This document shows positions 36,024 to 44,656 of a stretch of 56,241 nt of DNA, one piece after another. The position numbers and the translations under genes were made by a program. The stretch is from NCBI GenBank assembly GCA_003576535.1, contig QXCQ01000152.1, forward strand, positions 94,127 through 150,367. Direction: 5' to 3'. The notes beneath the pieces are model-generated. The model made no database searches, was not told where the DNA came from, and saw nothing but the letters and a program-made list of their open reading frames with translations. Source of the stretch: Nakamurella silvestris (GTDB lineage Bacteria > Actinomycetota > Actinomycetes > Mycobacteriales > Nakamurellaceae). How positions within the stretch are numbered: position 1 is the stretch's first letter; every line of letters begins with the position of its first letter.

Positions 36024-36399
36024 CCAGGGTCAGCGCGGCGCGGGCGACCGGGACGGAATCGGACAGACGCACCATGTCGAAGCCCCAGCGGAAGGAGGTC
36101 CGGCCCAGATGTTCGACGGACAGCTGTACCCGGATCTGCTCGAACAGTGTCGCGGGCACCAGGTACTCGCAGTTCGCGCTCCGGGTGATGGTGCGGAACC
36201 CCCAGACCTGCTGCAGCTGATCCTGGCGAAAACCGTTCAGGTACAGCCATTCCGACTGTACCCGCTCCATCCAGGGGAACCAGGCGGCGTAGTACAGGAT
36301 GCCGGCCGGGTCGCAATCGGCATAGGCCAGGCGGAGGTCGAGATGGTGGACCGGGCTGCGCGGTACGGGTGTCCGGTCGGAATCGGGAACAGTGTCCAT
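35935..36399 (-). CDS. Acyl-CoA thioesterase, 4-hydroxybenzoyl-CoA thioesterase (hotdog) family
   Basis: 154 residues. LRLAYADCDPAGILYYAAWFPWMERVQSEWL holds the active-site Asp pattern (YxDxDPAGIxYY) of the 4HBT family, followed by the beta-strand stretch CEYLVPATLFEQIRVQLSVEHLGRTSFRWGF. It would release CoA from an acyl or aryl thioester. ATG 36399; the long upstream open frame (to 37278) is antisense to the dehydrogenase gene. Divergent from the dehydrogenase at 36460, with direct repeats ATACCAG (36398-36404, 36409-36415) between. Confidence 0.87.
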   Translation of the reverse strand: MDTVPDSDRTPVPRSPVHHLDLRLAYADCDPAGILYYAAWFPWMERVQSEWLYLNGFRQDQLQQVWGFRTITRSANCEYLVPATLFEQIRVQLSVEHLGRTSFRWGFDMVRLSDSVPVARAALTLVTIDDDGRPTAVPQPLRSLLTGAVPQPPS

Positions 36400-36459
36400 A
36401 CCAGGTGTATACCAGTTCTCCCAGCGGTCGTACCGCTTGGGCTGCAAGCGAAATGAGAA

Positions 36460-37263
36460 ATGATGCGAGAGACCGTTGCAGTGGTGGGCCTGGGGAACAT
36501 CGGCGGCGCCATCGCCGCCCGTTGTGTGCGGGTCGGGCACCGGGTGATCGGTGTCGAAGCGGATGTGCGCCGGGCACGGGCCTGGAGCGAGATGACCGGC
36601 GCCCTGGTCGTTGCCCGGACGGCGGACGTGATGCGGGAGCTTCCGGATCGGGTGCTGGTGGTTGTCCGGACCGGTGAGCAGGCCCTGCAGGTCGCCCGGG
36701 AGGTGACGGAGTCGGCCGGCCCGGAGTTGGCCCTGCATCTGATGACCACGCTGGATCCCGTCACCGCCGGCGCCATCGCCGAGGCGGTGGGTGCTGCCGT
36801 CCGCGTTCTCGAACAACCGGTGTCCGGGGGTGCGGCGGCAGCCGTCGAGGGCACCCTGACCGTGTTGAGTGCCGGTCCCTCCCGGCCGGTGGACGAGGCC
36901 TTCCTGCTGGGCGCGGTGGCTGCCAGGGTGTTCCACTTCGAGCGTTACGGCCAGCCTGCCCTGGTCAAACTGATGAACAATGCGGTGGCAGCGGCCAATC
37001 TCCGGGTCACGGCCCGGATGCTCGGCCAGGCCGGTGATCTCGGTGTGGATCCGGTTCAACTGCAGGCGGTCCTGGCGACCTCGTCGGGGGCCAGCTACAT
37101 GGGCCGGATGGTTGCCGGTCTTGCCGACGACCAGGCGTCGCTGCTGGTGAAGGACGTCGCCCTGCTGGCCGGTCATGGTGCTGCCCTCGAACCGATCGAC
37201 ATCGGCGACACCGACGGGCTGCTGGCCGATCTCGACCGGGCCCGCCGACTGCTCGCGGACTGA
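36460..37263 (+). CDS. Beta-hydroxyacid dehydrogenase (3-hydroxyisobutyrate dehydrogenase family)
   Basis: 267 residues, NAD(P)-dependent. Rossmann motif VAVVGLGNIGGAIAARCVRVG, substrate motif EQPVSGGAAAAVEGTL (normally DxPVSGG) and the catalytic helix GQPALVKLMNNAVAAAN with the Lys and Asn conserved. It oxidises a beta-hydroxy carboxylate, perhaps an intermediate released by the thioesterase next door. The KstR2-like operator at 37329 lies after it and belongs to the next operon. ATG at 36460 or 36463 (two in a row). Confidence 0.9.
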   Translation: MMRETVAVVGLGNIGGAIAARCVRVGHRVIGVEADVRRARAWSEMTGALVVARTADVMRELPDRVLVVVRTGEQALQVAREVTESAGPELALHLMTTLDPVTAGAIAEAVGAAVRVLEQPVSGGAAAAVEGTLTVLSAGPSRPVDEAFLLGAVAARVFHFERYGQPALVKLMNNAVAAANLRVTARMLGQAGDLGVDPVQLQAVLATSSGASYMGRMVAGLADDQASLLVKDVALLAGHGAALEPIDIGDTDGLLADLDRARRLLAD

Positions 37264-37291
37264 CCGCAGGGACGGCATCGCTCGAAAACCC

Positions 37292-37319
37292 TTGCATTGC
37301 GGGGACCAGATGCTAATCT
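37292..37319 (+). promoter_or_regulatory. Candidate promoter of ABC importer A
   Basis: TTGCAT (37292-37297), 16-bp spacer, TAATCT (37314-37319). The predicted start near 37326 puts operator 4 (37329-37338) at about +4, a repression layout. The leader to the ATG at 37500 is about 170 bp. Confidence 0.6.
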
Positions 37320-37328
37320 GGAGACAAG

Positions 37329-37338
37329 CAAGCGCTTG
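37329..37338. promoter_or_regulatory. KstR2-like operator 4 (CAAGCGCTTG)
   Basis: The best extended site of the set: CAAG-CAAGCGCTTG-GTTG (37325-37342) is nearly symmetrical over 18 bp. It precedes importer A. Confidence 0.88.
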
Positions 37339-37499
37339 GTTGCTGGAAGGCGATCACGCCCCGACAACGCGGTCGGGCGATCCGAGCACCACCCACCACC
37401 TGTGGGCACCACAAGAGCGTCCTGGGTCGGATGCCCATCGGTGGGATCGACGCGCACTCGTGTCGGTCATCGGGTTCCACCCTCGACGATGGAGAGACA

Positions 37500-38708
37500 A
37501 TGAAGTCGCTACAGACATTCCGCCGGGCCGCCGTGATCACCGTGGCAGCTCTGGCACTTGCCGCCTGCGGGTCCGACGACGAGAAGTCCGGCTCTGACCC
37601 GGGGGGCGACACGATCGTCCTCGGGATGGTCACCGACACCTCCGGCGGCGCAGCGGGTTACGCCTCGTACACCAGTGTCGCCATCGACCTGGCGATCAAG
37701 GAGATCAACGCCGCCGGTGGGCTTGCCGGCAAGCAGGTCAGCCTCATCACGGAGAGCGATGGCAGCGACACCACCCAGACGCCGACGTTGACCCGCCGAT
37801 TGATCGAGAACGGCGCGGACGTGATCCTGCTGAACTCCGGCTCAGCGTCGGCGATCGCCGCGAAGGGGGTCTGTGTCGAGGAGAAGATCCTGTGCGTGGC
37901 TCCGACGAATCTGAGCGCGGACATCATCAAACCACCGGACAACGACAACATCTACATCCTCGGGCCGACCAGTGCCGGGATCGGTGAGTCCTTCGCCGCA
38001 GGGATGAAGAAGGCCGGGTACAGCAAACTCGCGGTCATCGCCGACGATGTGCCGACCATCCAGGGGTACGTACCGGTGCTCGTCGGTGCGATCACCGGAG
38101 CCGGCCTGACCTCGGTGGCCGAGGAGAAGGTTCCCGCCGACGCCGCCGATGTGAGCGCGCAGATCGCCCGGGTCAAGGAGGCCGCGCCCGACGTCATCCT
38201 GGTGATGTCCCTCGGCGGTCAGACCGAGGCGTTGGTCCAGAACGCCCTGCACCAGCAGCTTCCCGACGTACAGCGGTTCTCCCTCGCCTCGATCGGCAAC
38301 CAGCCGACCACCTGGGCCCTCGCCGATCCCGGCGCGCTCGAAGGTCTCGTCTACGCCGGCAGCATCGACCCGGGCAACCCGCGGACCACGGAGTTCGCCG
38401 CCAAACTCGCCGCCGTCGGCGGGGACAAGAGTGCGCTGACCGCCTACGGCACCCAGGGATACGACTCGGTCTACCTGGTCGCCGAGGCGATCAAGAAGGC
38501 CGGCGGCGTGGCCGACAAGTCCAAGCTGAACGAGACCTTCCAGCAGATCTCCGGTTACCAGGCCCATTACGGGCAGAGCGATTTCACGATGTCCTTCGGT
38601 CCGGACAAGCACGTCGGTTCGGACGGCAACTGCGGACTCGTACTGGCCCAGTTCGGCGCCGACAACAAGCCGGGTGCTCCGTGGTCGGTGTACCAGCCGA
38701 CCTGCTGA
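37500..38708 (+). CDS. Branched-chain-type ABC transporter substrate-binding lipoprotein A
   Basis: 402 residues. Lipoprotein signal MKSLQTFRRAAVITVAALALAACGSDD with lipobox Cys23. Mature domain is Peripla_BP_6: IVLGMVTDTSGGAAGYASYTSVAIDLAIKEINAAGGLAGKQVSL and later LVMSLGGQTEALVQNAL and YGTQGYDSVYLVAEAIKKAGG. This receptor class (LivK-like) also serves aromatic and cyclic acids. GGAGAGAC before ATG 37500. First gene of importer A. Confidence 0.94.
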   Translation: MKSLQTFRRAAVITVAALALAACGSDDEKSGSDPGGDTIVLGMVTDTSGGAAGYASYTSVAIDLAIKEINAAGGLAGKQVSLITESDGSDTTQTPTLTRRLIENGADVILLNSGSASAIAAKGVCVEEKILCVAPTNLSADIIKPPDNDNIYILGPTSAGIGESFAAGMKKAGYSKLAVIADDVPTIQGYVPVLVGAITGAGLTSVAEEKVPADAADVSAQIARVKEAAPDVILVMSLGGQTEALVQNALHQQLPDVQRFSLASIGNQPTTWALADPGALEGLVYAGSIDPGNPRTTEFAAKLAAVGGDKSALTAYGTQGYDSVYLVAEAIKKAGGVADKSKLNETFQQISGYQAHYGQSDFTMSFGPDKHVGSDGNCGLVLAQFGADNKPGAPWSVYQPTC

Positions 38709-38745
38709 TCACCTCGAACGTCCGCCAGACGAACGGAAAGGCGTC

Positions 38746-39615
38746 ATGCCAGTACAACTGTGGGTCTCGGTCGTGGAGCTGGGGTGCTTCGCCGGCCTGA
38801 TCGCGCTGGGGTTCTTCCTGGTGCTGCGTGGTGCGGACGTCTTCATGTTCGCCCTCGGACCGCTCGCCATGTTCGGTGCCATGTTCGGTGCCTTCCAGGT
38901 CAGCCGCAACGGCTGGCCCCTGCCGATCGCGGCGCTGATCGGGGTGGCCATCGCGGTGGCCCTGAGCGGATTGACCGAGCTGCTCATCGTCCGCCCCATC
39001 CACCGCCGCACCGGCGGCCAGGAGAACCCGTCCATCGTCGCGATCGTGGCCATCCTGTTCGCGCTGGAGCAGCTCGCCGGCACCCTGTTCGGCCGGACGC
39101 CACTGCCCGGCACGCCGTTCTGGAGCGCGCAGTTCCGTTGGGGGGAGGCGGTGATCAGCGGCCAGTCGATCGTCCTGGTGGCGGTCACCGTCCTCGCCTT
39201 CGCCGGCGTCGCGCTGTGGTTGCGGCGCAGCGCCAACGGGCGGATGCTGAGGGCAGTGGGGGACAACGAACATGCGGCGCGCACCCTCGGGGTGCCGGTG
39301 GATCGGATCCGGTTGATCGCCTTCTGCCTGGCCGGTCTGCTCGCCGGTGTTGCCGGCTCCTTGTTCGCCGCGAAGGCCGGCGTCTCCTTCACCAGCGGCC
39401 TGCAGTGGACCCTGGTCGGTTTCCTGGCCGTCATCGTCGGCGGACTCGGCAACGTCTGGGCACCGTTGGTCGGCGCCGTCCTGGTGGCGACCCTGCAGAC
39501 CTGGTCGGTGTTCGAGTTCGGTCATGCGATGCGGGACTACCTGACCTTCGCGGTGGCCTTCCTGTTCTTCGCCTTCCGGCCCAAGGGCATCTTCCAGACC
39601 AAGGTGCGGATATGA
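38746..39615 (+). CDS. Branched-chain-type ABC permease A1 (LivH type)
   Basis: 289 residues, about 8 membrane helices. LIALGFFLVLRGADVFMFALGPLAMFGAMFG at the N-terminus and NEHAARTLGVPVDRIRLIAFCLAGLLAGVAGSLFA plus QWTLVGFLAVIVGGLGNVWAPLVGAVLV match LivH. The atypical start of the chain (no strong signal) is normal for the family. The stop overlaps the next ATG. Pairs with permease A2. Confidence 0.93.
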   Translation: MPVQLWVSVVELGCFAGLIALGFFLVLRGADVFMFALGPLAMFGAMFGAFQVSRNGWPLPIAALIGVAIAVALSGLTELLIVRPIHRRTGGQENPSIVAIVAILFALEQLAGTLFGRTPLPGTPFWSAQFRWGEAVISGQSIVLVAVTVLAFAGVALWLRRSANGRMLRAVGDNEHAARTLGVPVDRIRLIAFCLAGLLAGVAGSLFAAKAGVSFTSGLQWTLVGFLAVIVGGLGNVWAPLVGAVLVATLQTWSVFEFGHAMRDYLTFAVAFLFFAFRPKGIFQTKVRI

Positions 39616-40631
39616 CGACCAGAACCACACCCGTTGCCGCCCGTGGTACGTCACCGTTGGCACGGCACCGCTGGGCGGTCGAGGCCGTCGCGGCCGCGGT
39701 GTTCGCCCTTGCCCTGGTGGCCTACGGCAGCGGAGCGAGTTTCCGGCAGGACTACGTCGTGCTGATCTGCACGTACAGCCTGCTGGCGTTGGGGATGTAC
39801 ATCCCGTACATCATGAGCGGCTCCTTGTCCTTGGCGTACAACGCCTATCTGGGCATCGGTGCCTACGCCTGCGGCTTGATCAGCACCAGAGCGGGTTGGT
39901 CCTCGCTCTGGGGGGTGCCGATCGGCATCGTGCTCTCCGCCGCCATCGCGGTGGTTCTCGGTCTGGCGACGAGAAGGTTGACCGGCTTCTACCTCGCCGG
40001 GGTGACACTGCTGTTCGCGGTGGCCTTCCAGGTGTTTCTCCTCGATCGTGTCTCGTTGACCGGCGGTCCGGTCGGTATGCCGGTGCGGCGTCCGCATGCC
40101 TTCGGATACACCTTCACCCGCTACGACATCATGATCGGGGCGGTGGTCCTGGTCTGGATCGTGGGCCTGTTGCTCTCACGTCTGCGCCAGTCCCCGTTCG
40201 GTGTGGTGGTGCGGCTGCGCAAGGACGTCCCACAGGTGGTCGAGTCCTCGGGGATCAGTTCCGGCACGATCGGCGTGGTGTCCCTGGCGGTCGGCGCGGC
40301 GATCGGTTCCGTCGGCGGATCCCTGTTCGGCATGATGGGCGGTGTCGCCCAACCGGAGTCCTTCGGTCTGCACATCATCTTCCTTGCCATCTTCATGCCG
40401 CTGCTCGGTGGGCAACGTTCTCCCTGGGGGGCCGTGATCGGCGCGGTGCTGGTGGTGGTGTTCACCTTCGAGCTGCACATCCTCAGCGACGCCGGCACCT
40501 TGTTCTTCGCCATCGCCATCCTGCTGGTCCTGCGATTCGCACCGCTGGGTCTGCTCGGACTGGGCACGCCGCTCCTGCGTCTGCTGACCCGGCTCCGGAT
40601 GGGCCGTACACCCGGTGGCGAGGGGTCGTGA
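39612..40631 (+). CDS. Branched-chain-type ABC permease A2 (LivM type)
   Basis: 339 residues, LivM-like with helices throughout. LALGMYIPYIMSGSLSLAYNAYLGIGAYACGLIS, RRLTGFYLAGVTLLFAVAFQVFLLDRVSLTGGPVGM and HIIFLAIFMPLLGGQRSPWGAVIGAVLVVV are hallmarks. The N-terminal 20 residues are cytoplasmic. ATGA overlap with A1 and TGATG overlap with the ATPase. Confidence 0.92.
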   Translation: MTTRTTPVAARGTSPLARHRWAVEAVAAAVFALALVAYGSGASFRQDYVVLICTYSLLALGMYIPYIMSGSLSLAYNAYLGIGAYACGLISTRAGWSSLWGVPIGIVLSAAIAVVLGLATRRLTGFYLAGVTLLFAVAFQVFLLDRVSLTGGPVGMPVRRPHAFGYTFTRYDIMIGAVVLVWIVGLLLSRLRQSPFGVVVRLRKDVPQVVESSGISSGTIGVVSLAVGAAIGSVGGSLFGMMGGVAQPESFGLHIIFLAIFMPLLGGQRSPWGAVIGAVLVVVFTFELHILSDAGTLFFAIAILLVLRFAPLGLLGLGTPLLRLLTRLRMGRTPGGEGS

Positions 40632-41401
40632 TGGACGAGATCCTGCTCAGTTGCAGCAATGTCAGCAAGTCCTACGGTGGGGTCGCGGCCGTTCGTGCGG
40701 TCGGCCTTGAGTTGCGGGCCGGGGAGATCCTCGGTCTGATCGGGCCGAACGGGGCCGGGAAGACCACCCTGGTCGACGTGATCACCGGCCAGCAGACCGC
40801 CGACACCGGTGTCATCCGGATCGGGACCGTCAGCCTGACCGGGCCACCGTCCAGACGGGCCCGGCTGGCCGGGTTCGCGCGGACCTTCCAGCATCCGCAG
40901 CTGGCGCTGGACATGACGGTCCGGGAGAACATCCTGATCGGTGCCGTACCCGACCGGTTCTCCTCGCCGTGGCGCGTCCTGGCATCCGCCTTTTCCGGTG
41001 CCGCCCGGCCGGCCACGCCCGAGATCGACGACAGGATTACCGATCTCGCGGCCGAGTTGAACATCAGCGCCCTCGATCGGATGTGTGCCGATCTGACCCT
41101 GGGTGAGCAGCGGCTGGTCGAGGTGGCGCGGGCGCTGCTGCGTGGCCCTACCGTGCTGCTGCTCGACGAGCCCTTCGCCGGCGGGGACCCGCGTGGGGTC
41201 GAGGGCATGATCCATGCCCTCACCCGGATCGTGGAGCGCGGCTGCGGGGTGCTGGTGGTCGACCACAACGTCGACATCGTCGCCTCCCTGGTGGATCGAC
41301 TGGTGCTGATGGATCAGGGACAGGTGGTGTTCGACGGACTGCCGACCGCGGCCATGGCAAGCCAGGAGATGCGAACGGTGTACTTCGGGAGCGGGACATG
41401 A
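40631..41401 (+). CDS. Branched-chain-type ABC ATPase A1 (LivG type)
   Basis: 256 residues. Walker [11 protein letters not shown]-loop ARTFQHPQL, signature [11 protein letters not shown] (the LSxGQ position is LTLGE, as in many LivG proteins), Walker [11 protein letters not shown]. Long central linker after FARTFQ ([15 protein letters not shown]) is typical. Start overlaps the permease stop by one base. Also overlaps ATPase A2 by 4 bp. Confidence 0.94.
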   Translation: MDEILLSCSNVSKSYGGVAAVRAVGLELRAGEILGLIGPNGAGKTTLVDVITGQQTADTGVIRIGTVSLTGPPSRRARLAGFARTFQHPQLALDMTVRENILIGAVPDRFSSPWRVLASAFSGAARPATPEIDDRITDLAAELNISALDRMCADLTLGEQRLVEVARALLRGPTVLLLDEPFAGGDPRGVEGMIHALTRIVERGCGVLVVDHNVDIVASLVDRLVLMDQGQVVFDGLPTAAMASQEMRTVYFGSGT

Positions 41402-42135
41402 CGGAATCAGCCGAGATCGGCAGGGGGACAACGGGCACAGCCGGGATGTCCGTCCGGGGACTCGGGGTTCGCTACGGCCATGCCGTCGCCCTGGCCGGAT
41501 TGGACCTGGACTTCGCGCCGGGTCGGATCAACGCGGTGGTCGGGCCGAACGGCGCGGGGAAGAGCAGTTTGCTGCTTGCCCTGTACGGGGCGGTCCCGGC
41601 GACGGGGACGATCACCGTCGGCGGCAGGGACCTCGCCGGGATGACCTCCGCGCATCGGGCTAGGGCCGGCATCGGGCTGGTACCACAAGGGCGGCAGATC
41701 TTCCCGACCCTGAGCGTGCGCGAGAACCTGGAGGTCTTCGCGGAGGTGATCAGGACCGGACCGGGTTCGGTGACCACGGCACTGTCGCGTTTCCCCCGGC
41801 TGGTCGAACGTGCCGGCACCCGCGCAGGCAACCTCTCGGGCGGGGAACAGCAGATGCTGGCCGTCACCCGGGCACTGATGACCGACTGTGCCGTCCTCCT
41901 GCTCGACGAGATGGCCACCGGGCTCGCTCCGGTGATCGTCCAACAGCTGATGGCCGTCGCCCGGGAACTCGCCGACGGCGGTACCACCGTGATCATGGCC
42001 GAGGCCTCGATCGGCGCGATCGTCGGCGACATCGACCGCGGGGTGGTCCTGATCCGTGGGGTGGTCGGCGGAGAAGCGACCGGCGGCCACGATCTGGACC
42101 AGCTGTATCGCACCTCGATGGGCCTCACGCCGTGA
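41398..42135 (+). CDS. Branched-chain-type ABC ATPase A2 (LivF type)
   Basis: 245 residues. Walker A GPNGAGKSS, Q-loop LVPQGRQIFPTLSVRENLEVF, signature LSGGEQQML, Walker B LLLDEMATGLAP (Asp-Glu kept). LivF typically follows LivG, as here. The GTGA overlap with the following ligase frame is possible (GTG 42132), but the ligase more likely starts at 42198. Completes importer A. Confidence 0.94.
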   Translation: MTESAEIGRGTTGTAGMSVRGLGVRYGHAVALAGLDLDFAPGRINAVVGPNGAGKSSLLLALYGAVPATGTITVGGRDLAGMTSAHRARAGIGLVPQGRQIFPTLSVRENLEVFAEVIRTGPGSVTTALSRFPRLVERAGTRAGNLSGGEQQMLAVTRALMTDCAVLLLDEMATGLAPVIVQQLMAVARELADGGTTVIMAEASIGAIVGDIDRGVVLIRGVVGGEATGGHDLDQLYRTSMGLTP

Positions 42136-42197
42136 ACCCGCCTCGCGCCTGCGCACCATCCCACCTGCACCCTGTCGAACCACGGGAGACACCTCGC

Positions 42198-43883
42198 ATG
42201 TCCGAGATCGCACTGTCCGCCGGATTCCCGGCCGGAGCCGGACCTGTTCCGGGGTCCGTCCACGAGGCCTATGTGGCAGAAAGGCTGACCGAGGTCGGTC
42301 GGTACGGCAGTGACACCCTGGCCGAGCACGTCCGGCGGCACGCACGGGATCGCGCCGACCGGGTCGCCTACGCCGAGGGGGCCAACCGGTTGAGCTGGTC
42401 CGAACTCCACGAGTTCTCCGATCACCTTGCCGCACTGCTGGTATCGACCGGCGCACCCCGTGGTGCCCGGGTGGCCGTGTTCTACCCGGACGGGCCCGTG
42501 GTGCACGCGCTCTACCTGGCGACGGAGAAGGCCGGCCTGGTGGCCGTGGGCATCGGACCGCGGGCCGGGTTGCAGGAGACAGCCCACCTGGTCACCCTCT
42601 CGGGGGCCACGATCCTGGTGACGGCGGCTCTGCATCGTGGTGCCGACATGTTCGAGCTCGCCGAGCAGCTGCGGGCCGCCGGTGCGCCCCTGGACCACCA
42701 CCTGGTGGTGGAGCCGGGACCGCCGTACTCGGCCTTGTTGGACGGGGAACGGGAACCGGTGATCTCTGCCGTGAACCGCAGGGCCCTCCTGGACGGCCGG
42801 GCGGCCGGACTGGGGGAGTTGTTCGTCCTGAACTCCACCTCAGGTACCACCGGGATGCCCAAATGTGTTGCCCACCATCAGAACCGCTGGCTGTACTTCC
42901 ATGAGCAGGTGCTACGGACGGCGGAGCTGTCCGGTGAGGACATCTTTCTCTCGCTGATCCCGTCGCCCTACGGTTTCGGCCTCTGGACCGCCCATGCGAC
43001 GCCGATCCTGCTCGGGGCCACCACCGTGGTGATGGGCAGGTACGACGCCGGTCGGGCGGTGAAGCTCATCGAATCGGAACGGGCGACGGTGATGGCCTGT
43101 GTCACCACGCAGTTCATCATGATGCTGAATTCCCCGGAGATGTCCGGGACCGACCTGAGTTCCCTCAAGTGCATGTTCACCGGCGGGGAGGCGATCCCGT
43201 ATCAGCGCGCCGCCGAGTTCGAGGAACGCACCGGAGCGGCGGTGCTGAACTTCTACGGCTCCAACGAGACCGGCATGCTCAGCTACACCACCACCCGGGA
43301 CGACCAGGCCCGGCGCCTGGGCACCACCGGTCGGGTCGTGCCCGAGATGCGGGTGCGGTTGTTCGCCGAGATCACCGCGGAGACCGCAGTCGACGCCGAC
43401 GGTGGGCCGGGGCAGTCCGGCTGCCGGGGGCCGGCCACCAGTCTGGGGTACTACAACGACCCGCTCGCCAACGAGAAGCTCTTCTCCCCGGACGGTTGGA
43501 TGCTCACCGGGGACCTGTGTGTGGTCGACGACGACGGATACCTGTCGGTCGTCGGTCGGACCAGCGACTTCATCATCCGTGGTGGGAAGAACATCTCGGC
43601 GGCCGCCGTCGAGGAGCAGGTCGGGACCCACCCGTCGGTGGCGATGGCGGCCGCGGTCGGTGTCGCCGACGAGGTCTTCGGGGAGCGGGTCTGCGTGGTG
43701 GTCGAGCTGAAGGACGGTGCCACGCTGACCCTGTCGGAGTTGACCACCCACCTGGCCGCGCGCGGGGTGTCCAAGGACGTCTGGCCCGAGAGGCTGGAGG
43801 TGGTGGACACCCTGCCGCGGTCCTCGGGTGGCAAGGTGGCCAAGGGGGAGCTGCGAAAGGCCTACGGCTCGGCGGCCAGATGA
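42198..43883 (+). CDS. Acyl-CoA synthetase (AMP-forming), cyclic/aromatic acid type
   Basis: 561 residues. P-loop LNSTSGTTGMPK, middle FYGSNETGMLSYT, core motif GDLCVVDDDGYLSVVGRTSDFIIRGGKNIS and the C-terminal Lys in SSGGKVAKGELRKA. It activates a carboxylic acid with ATP and CoA. The sequence is in the class I fold; the nearest recognisable character is benzoate/cyclohexanecarboxylate-type ligases rather than long-chain FadD, but this is not certain. ATG 42198 has GGGAGAC upstream; a GTG at 42132 overlapping the ATPase stop is an alternative. Follows importer A. Confidence 0.87.
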   Translation: MSEIALSAGFPAGAGPVPGSVHEAYVAERLTEVGRYGSDTLAEHVRRHARDRADRVAYAEGANRLSWSELHEFSDHLAALLVSTGAPRGARVAVFYPDGPVVHALYLATEKAGLVAVGIGPRAGLQETAHLVTLSGATILVTAALHRGADMFELAEQLRAAGAPLDHHLVVEPGPPYSALLDGEREPVISAVNRRALLDGRAAGLGELFVLNSTSGTTGMPKCVAHHQNRWLYFHEQVLRTAELSGEDIFLSLIPSPYGFGLWTAHATPILLGATTVVMGRYDAGRAVKLIESERATVMACVTTQFIMMLNSPEMSGTDLSSLKCMFTGGEAIPYQRAAEFEERTGAAVLNFYGSNETGMLSYTTTRDDQARRLGTTGRVVPEMRVRLFAEITAETAVDADGGPGQSGCRGPATSLGYYNDPLANEKLFSPDGWMLTGDLCVVDDDGYLSVVGRTSDFIIRGGKNISAAAVEEQVGTHPSVAMAAAVGVADEVFGERVCVVVELKDGATLTLSELTTHLAARGVSKDVWPERLEVVDTLPRSSGGKVAKGELRKAYGSAAR

Positions 43884-44656
43884 CGGGCGGGGAACTCGCC
43901 GCCGCCGTCGACGATCAGCTCGGTGCCGTTCACGTACCCGGCCAGCGGGGAACTGAGCAGCAGACAGGCGGCGGCGATGTCGGCCGGCTCGGCCATCCGG
44001 CCCATCGGGATGGTTGACGCCACCCGGTCCTGACCGGCGGCGTCACCGTAGTACAGATGGGAGAGTTCAGTTCTCACCAGCCCGACCGTCACCTGGTTGA
44101 CCCGGACCTTCGGCGCGAAATCCATCCCGAGGGCCCGGGTCAGCACGGTGAGCCCGGCCTTGGCCGCGGAGTAGGCAGCAGTACCCGGTGCAGGGTCCCG
44201 TCCGGCCACACTGCCGATGTTGATGATGAGCCCACCCGTTTCCTGGGACTGCATCACCGCGTTCGCAGGCTGGGCCATGTAGAAGGGGGCCAACAGGTTC
44301 AAGGTCACGATGGCGGTGACGAACCGGGGGGAGACGGTTGCCGAATCCGCTGACGGTGCGCCGCCGGCATTGTTGATCAGGATGTCCAGGCGACCGAAAT
44401 GTGAGACTGCCGCATCGATCACGGCAACGGCCTGGTCGGGCATCCGGATGTCGGCTGAGACGAAGACCGCCGAACGACCCGCCGCCTCGGGCAGGGACTC
44501 CGGTTCGGTGCGTCCGCAGACGAGGACCTGTGCCCCCGCGGCAAGGTACCGGCGGGCGATCACCGCCCCGATGCCGCGCGTTCCGCCGGTGACCACGACC
44601 GCCGTGCCGGTCAGGTCCGGTGTTCCGGCGGTGTCGGTGTCGTCGAGATTGTTCAT
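43862..44656 (-). CDS. SDR-family oxidoreductase (canonical YxxxK)
   Basis: 264 residues. Cofactor motif VVTGGTRGIGAVIARRYLAAG, LINNAGGAP, Ser in INIGSVAGRDP, YSAAKAGLTVLTRAL, NQVTVGLVRTE and C-terminal VNGTELIVDGGGEFPA. ATGA overlap with thiolase A shows co-expression, suggesting it makes the 3-keto thioester that thiolase A cleaves. Stop overlaps the convergent ligase by 22 bp. The short acidic N-terminal extension (NNLDDTDTAGTPD) is not family-typical. Confidence 0.9.
   Translation of the reverse strand: MNNLDDTDTAGTPDLTGTAVVVTGGTRGIGAVIARRYLAAGAQVLVCGRTEPESLPEAAGRSAVFVSADIRMPDQAVAVIDAAVSHFGRLDILINNAGGAPSADSATVSPRFVTAIVTLNLLAPFYMAQPANAVMQSQETGGLIINIGSVAGRDPAPGTAAYSAAKAGLTVLTRALGMDFAPKVRVNQVTVGLVRTELSHLYYGDAAGQDRVASTIPMGRMAEPADIAAACLLLSSPLAGYVNGTELIVDGGGEFPARHLAAEP

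Noticed and set aside
35935-37278. Long minus-strand open frame joined to the thioesterase
   Set aside because: The part above 36399 is antisense to the hydroxyacid dehydrogenase gene and lacks homology; only the last 154 residues look real.
42132-42197. Upstream GTG start for the acyl-CoA ligase overlapping the ATPase stop
   Set aside because: ATG 42198 has a better ribosome site and the added residues do not look conserved, though it cannot be excluded.
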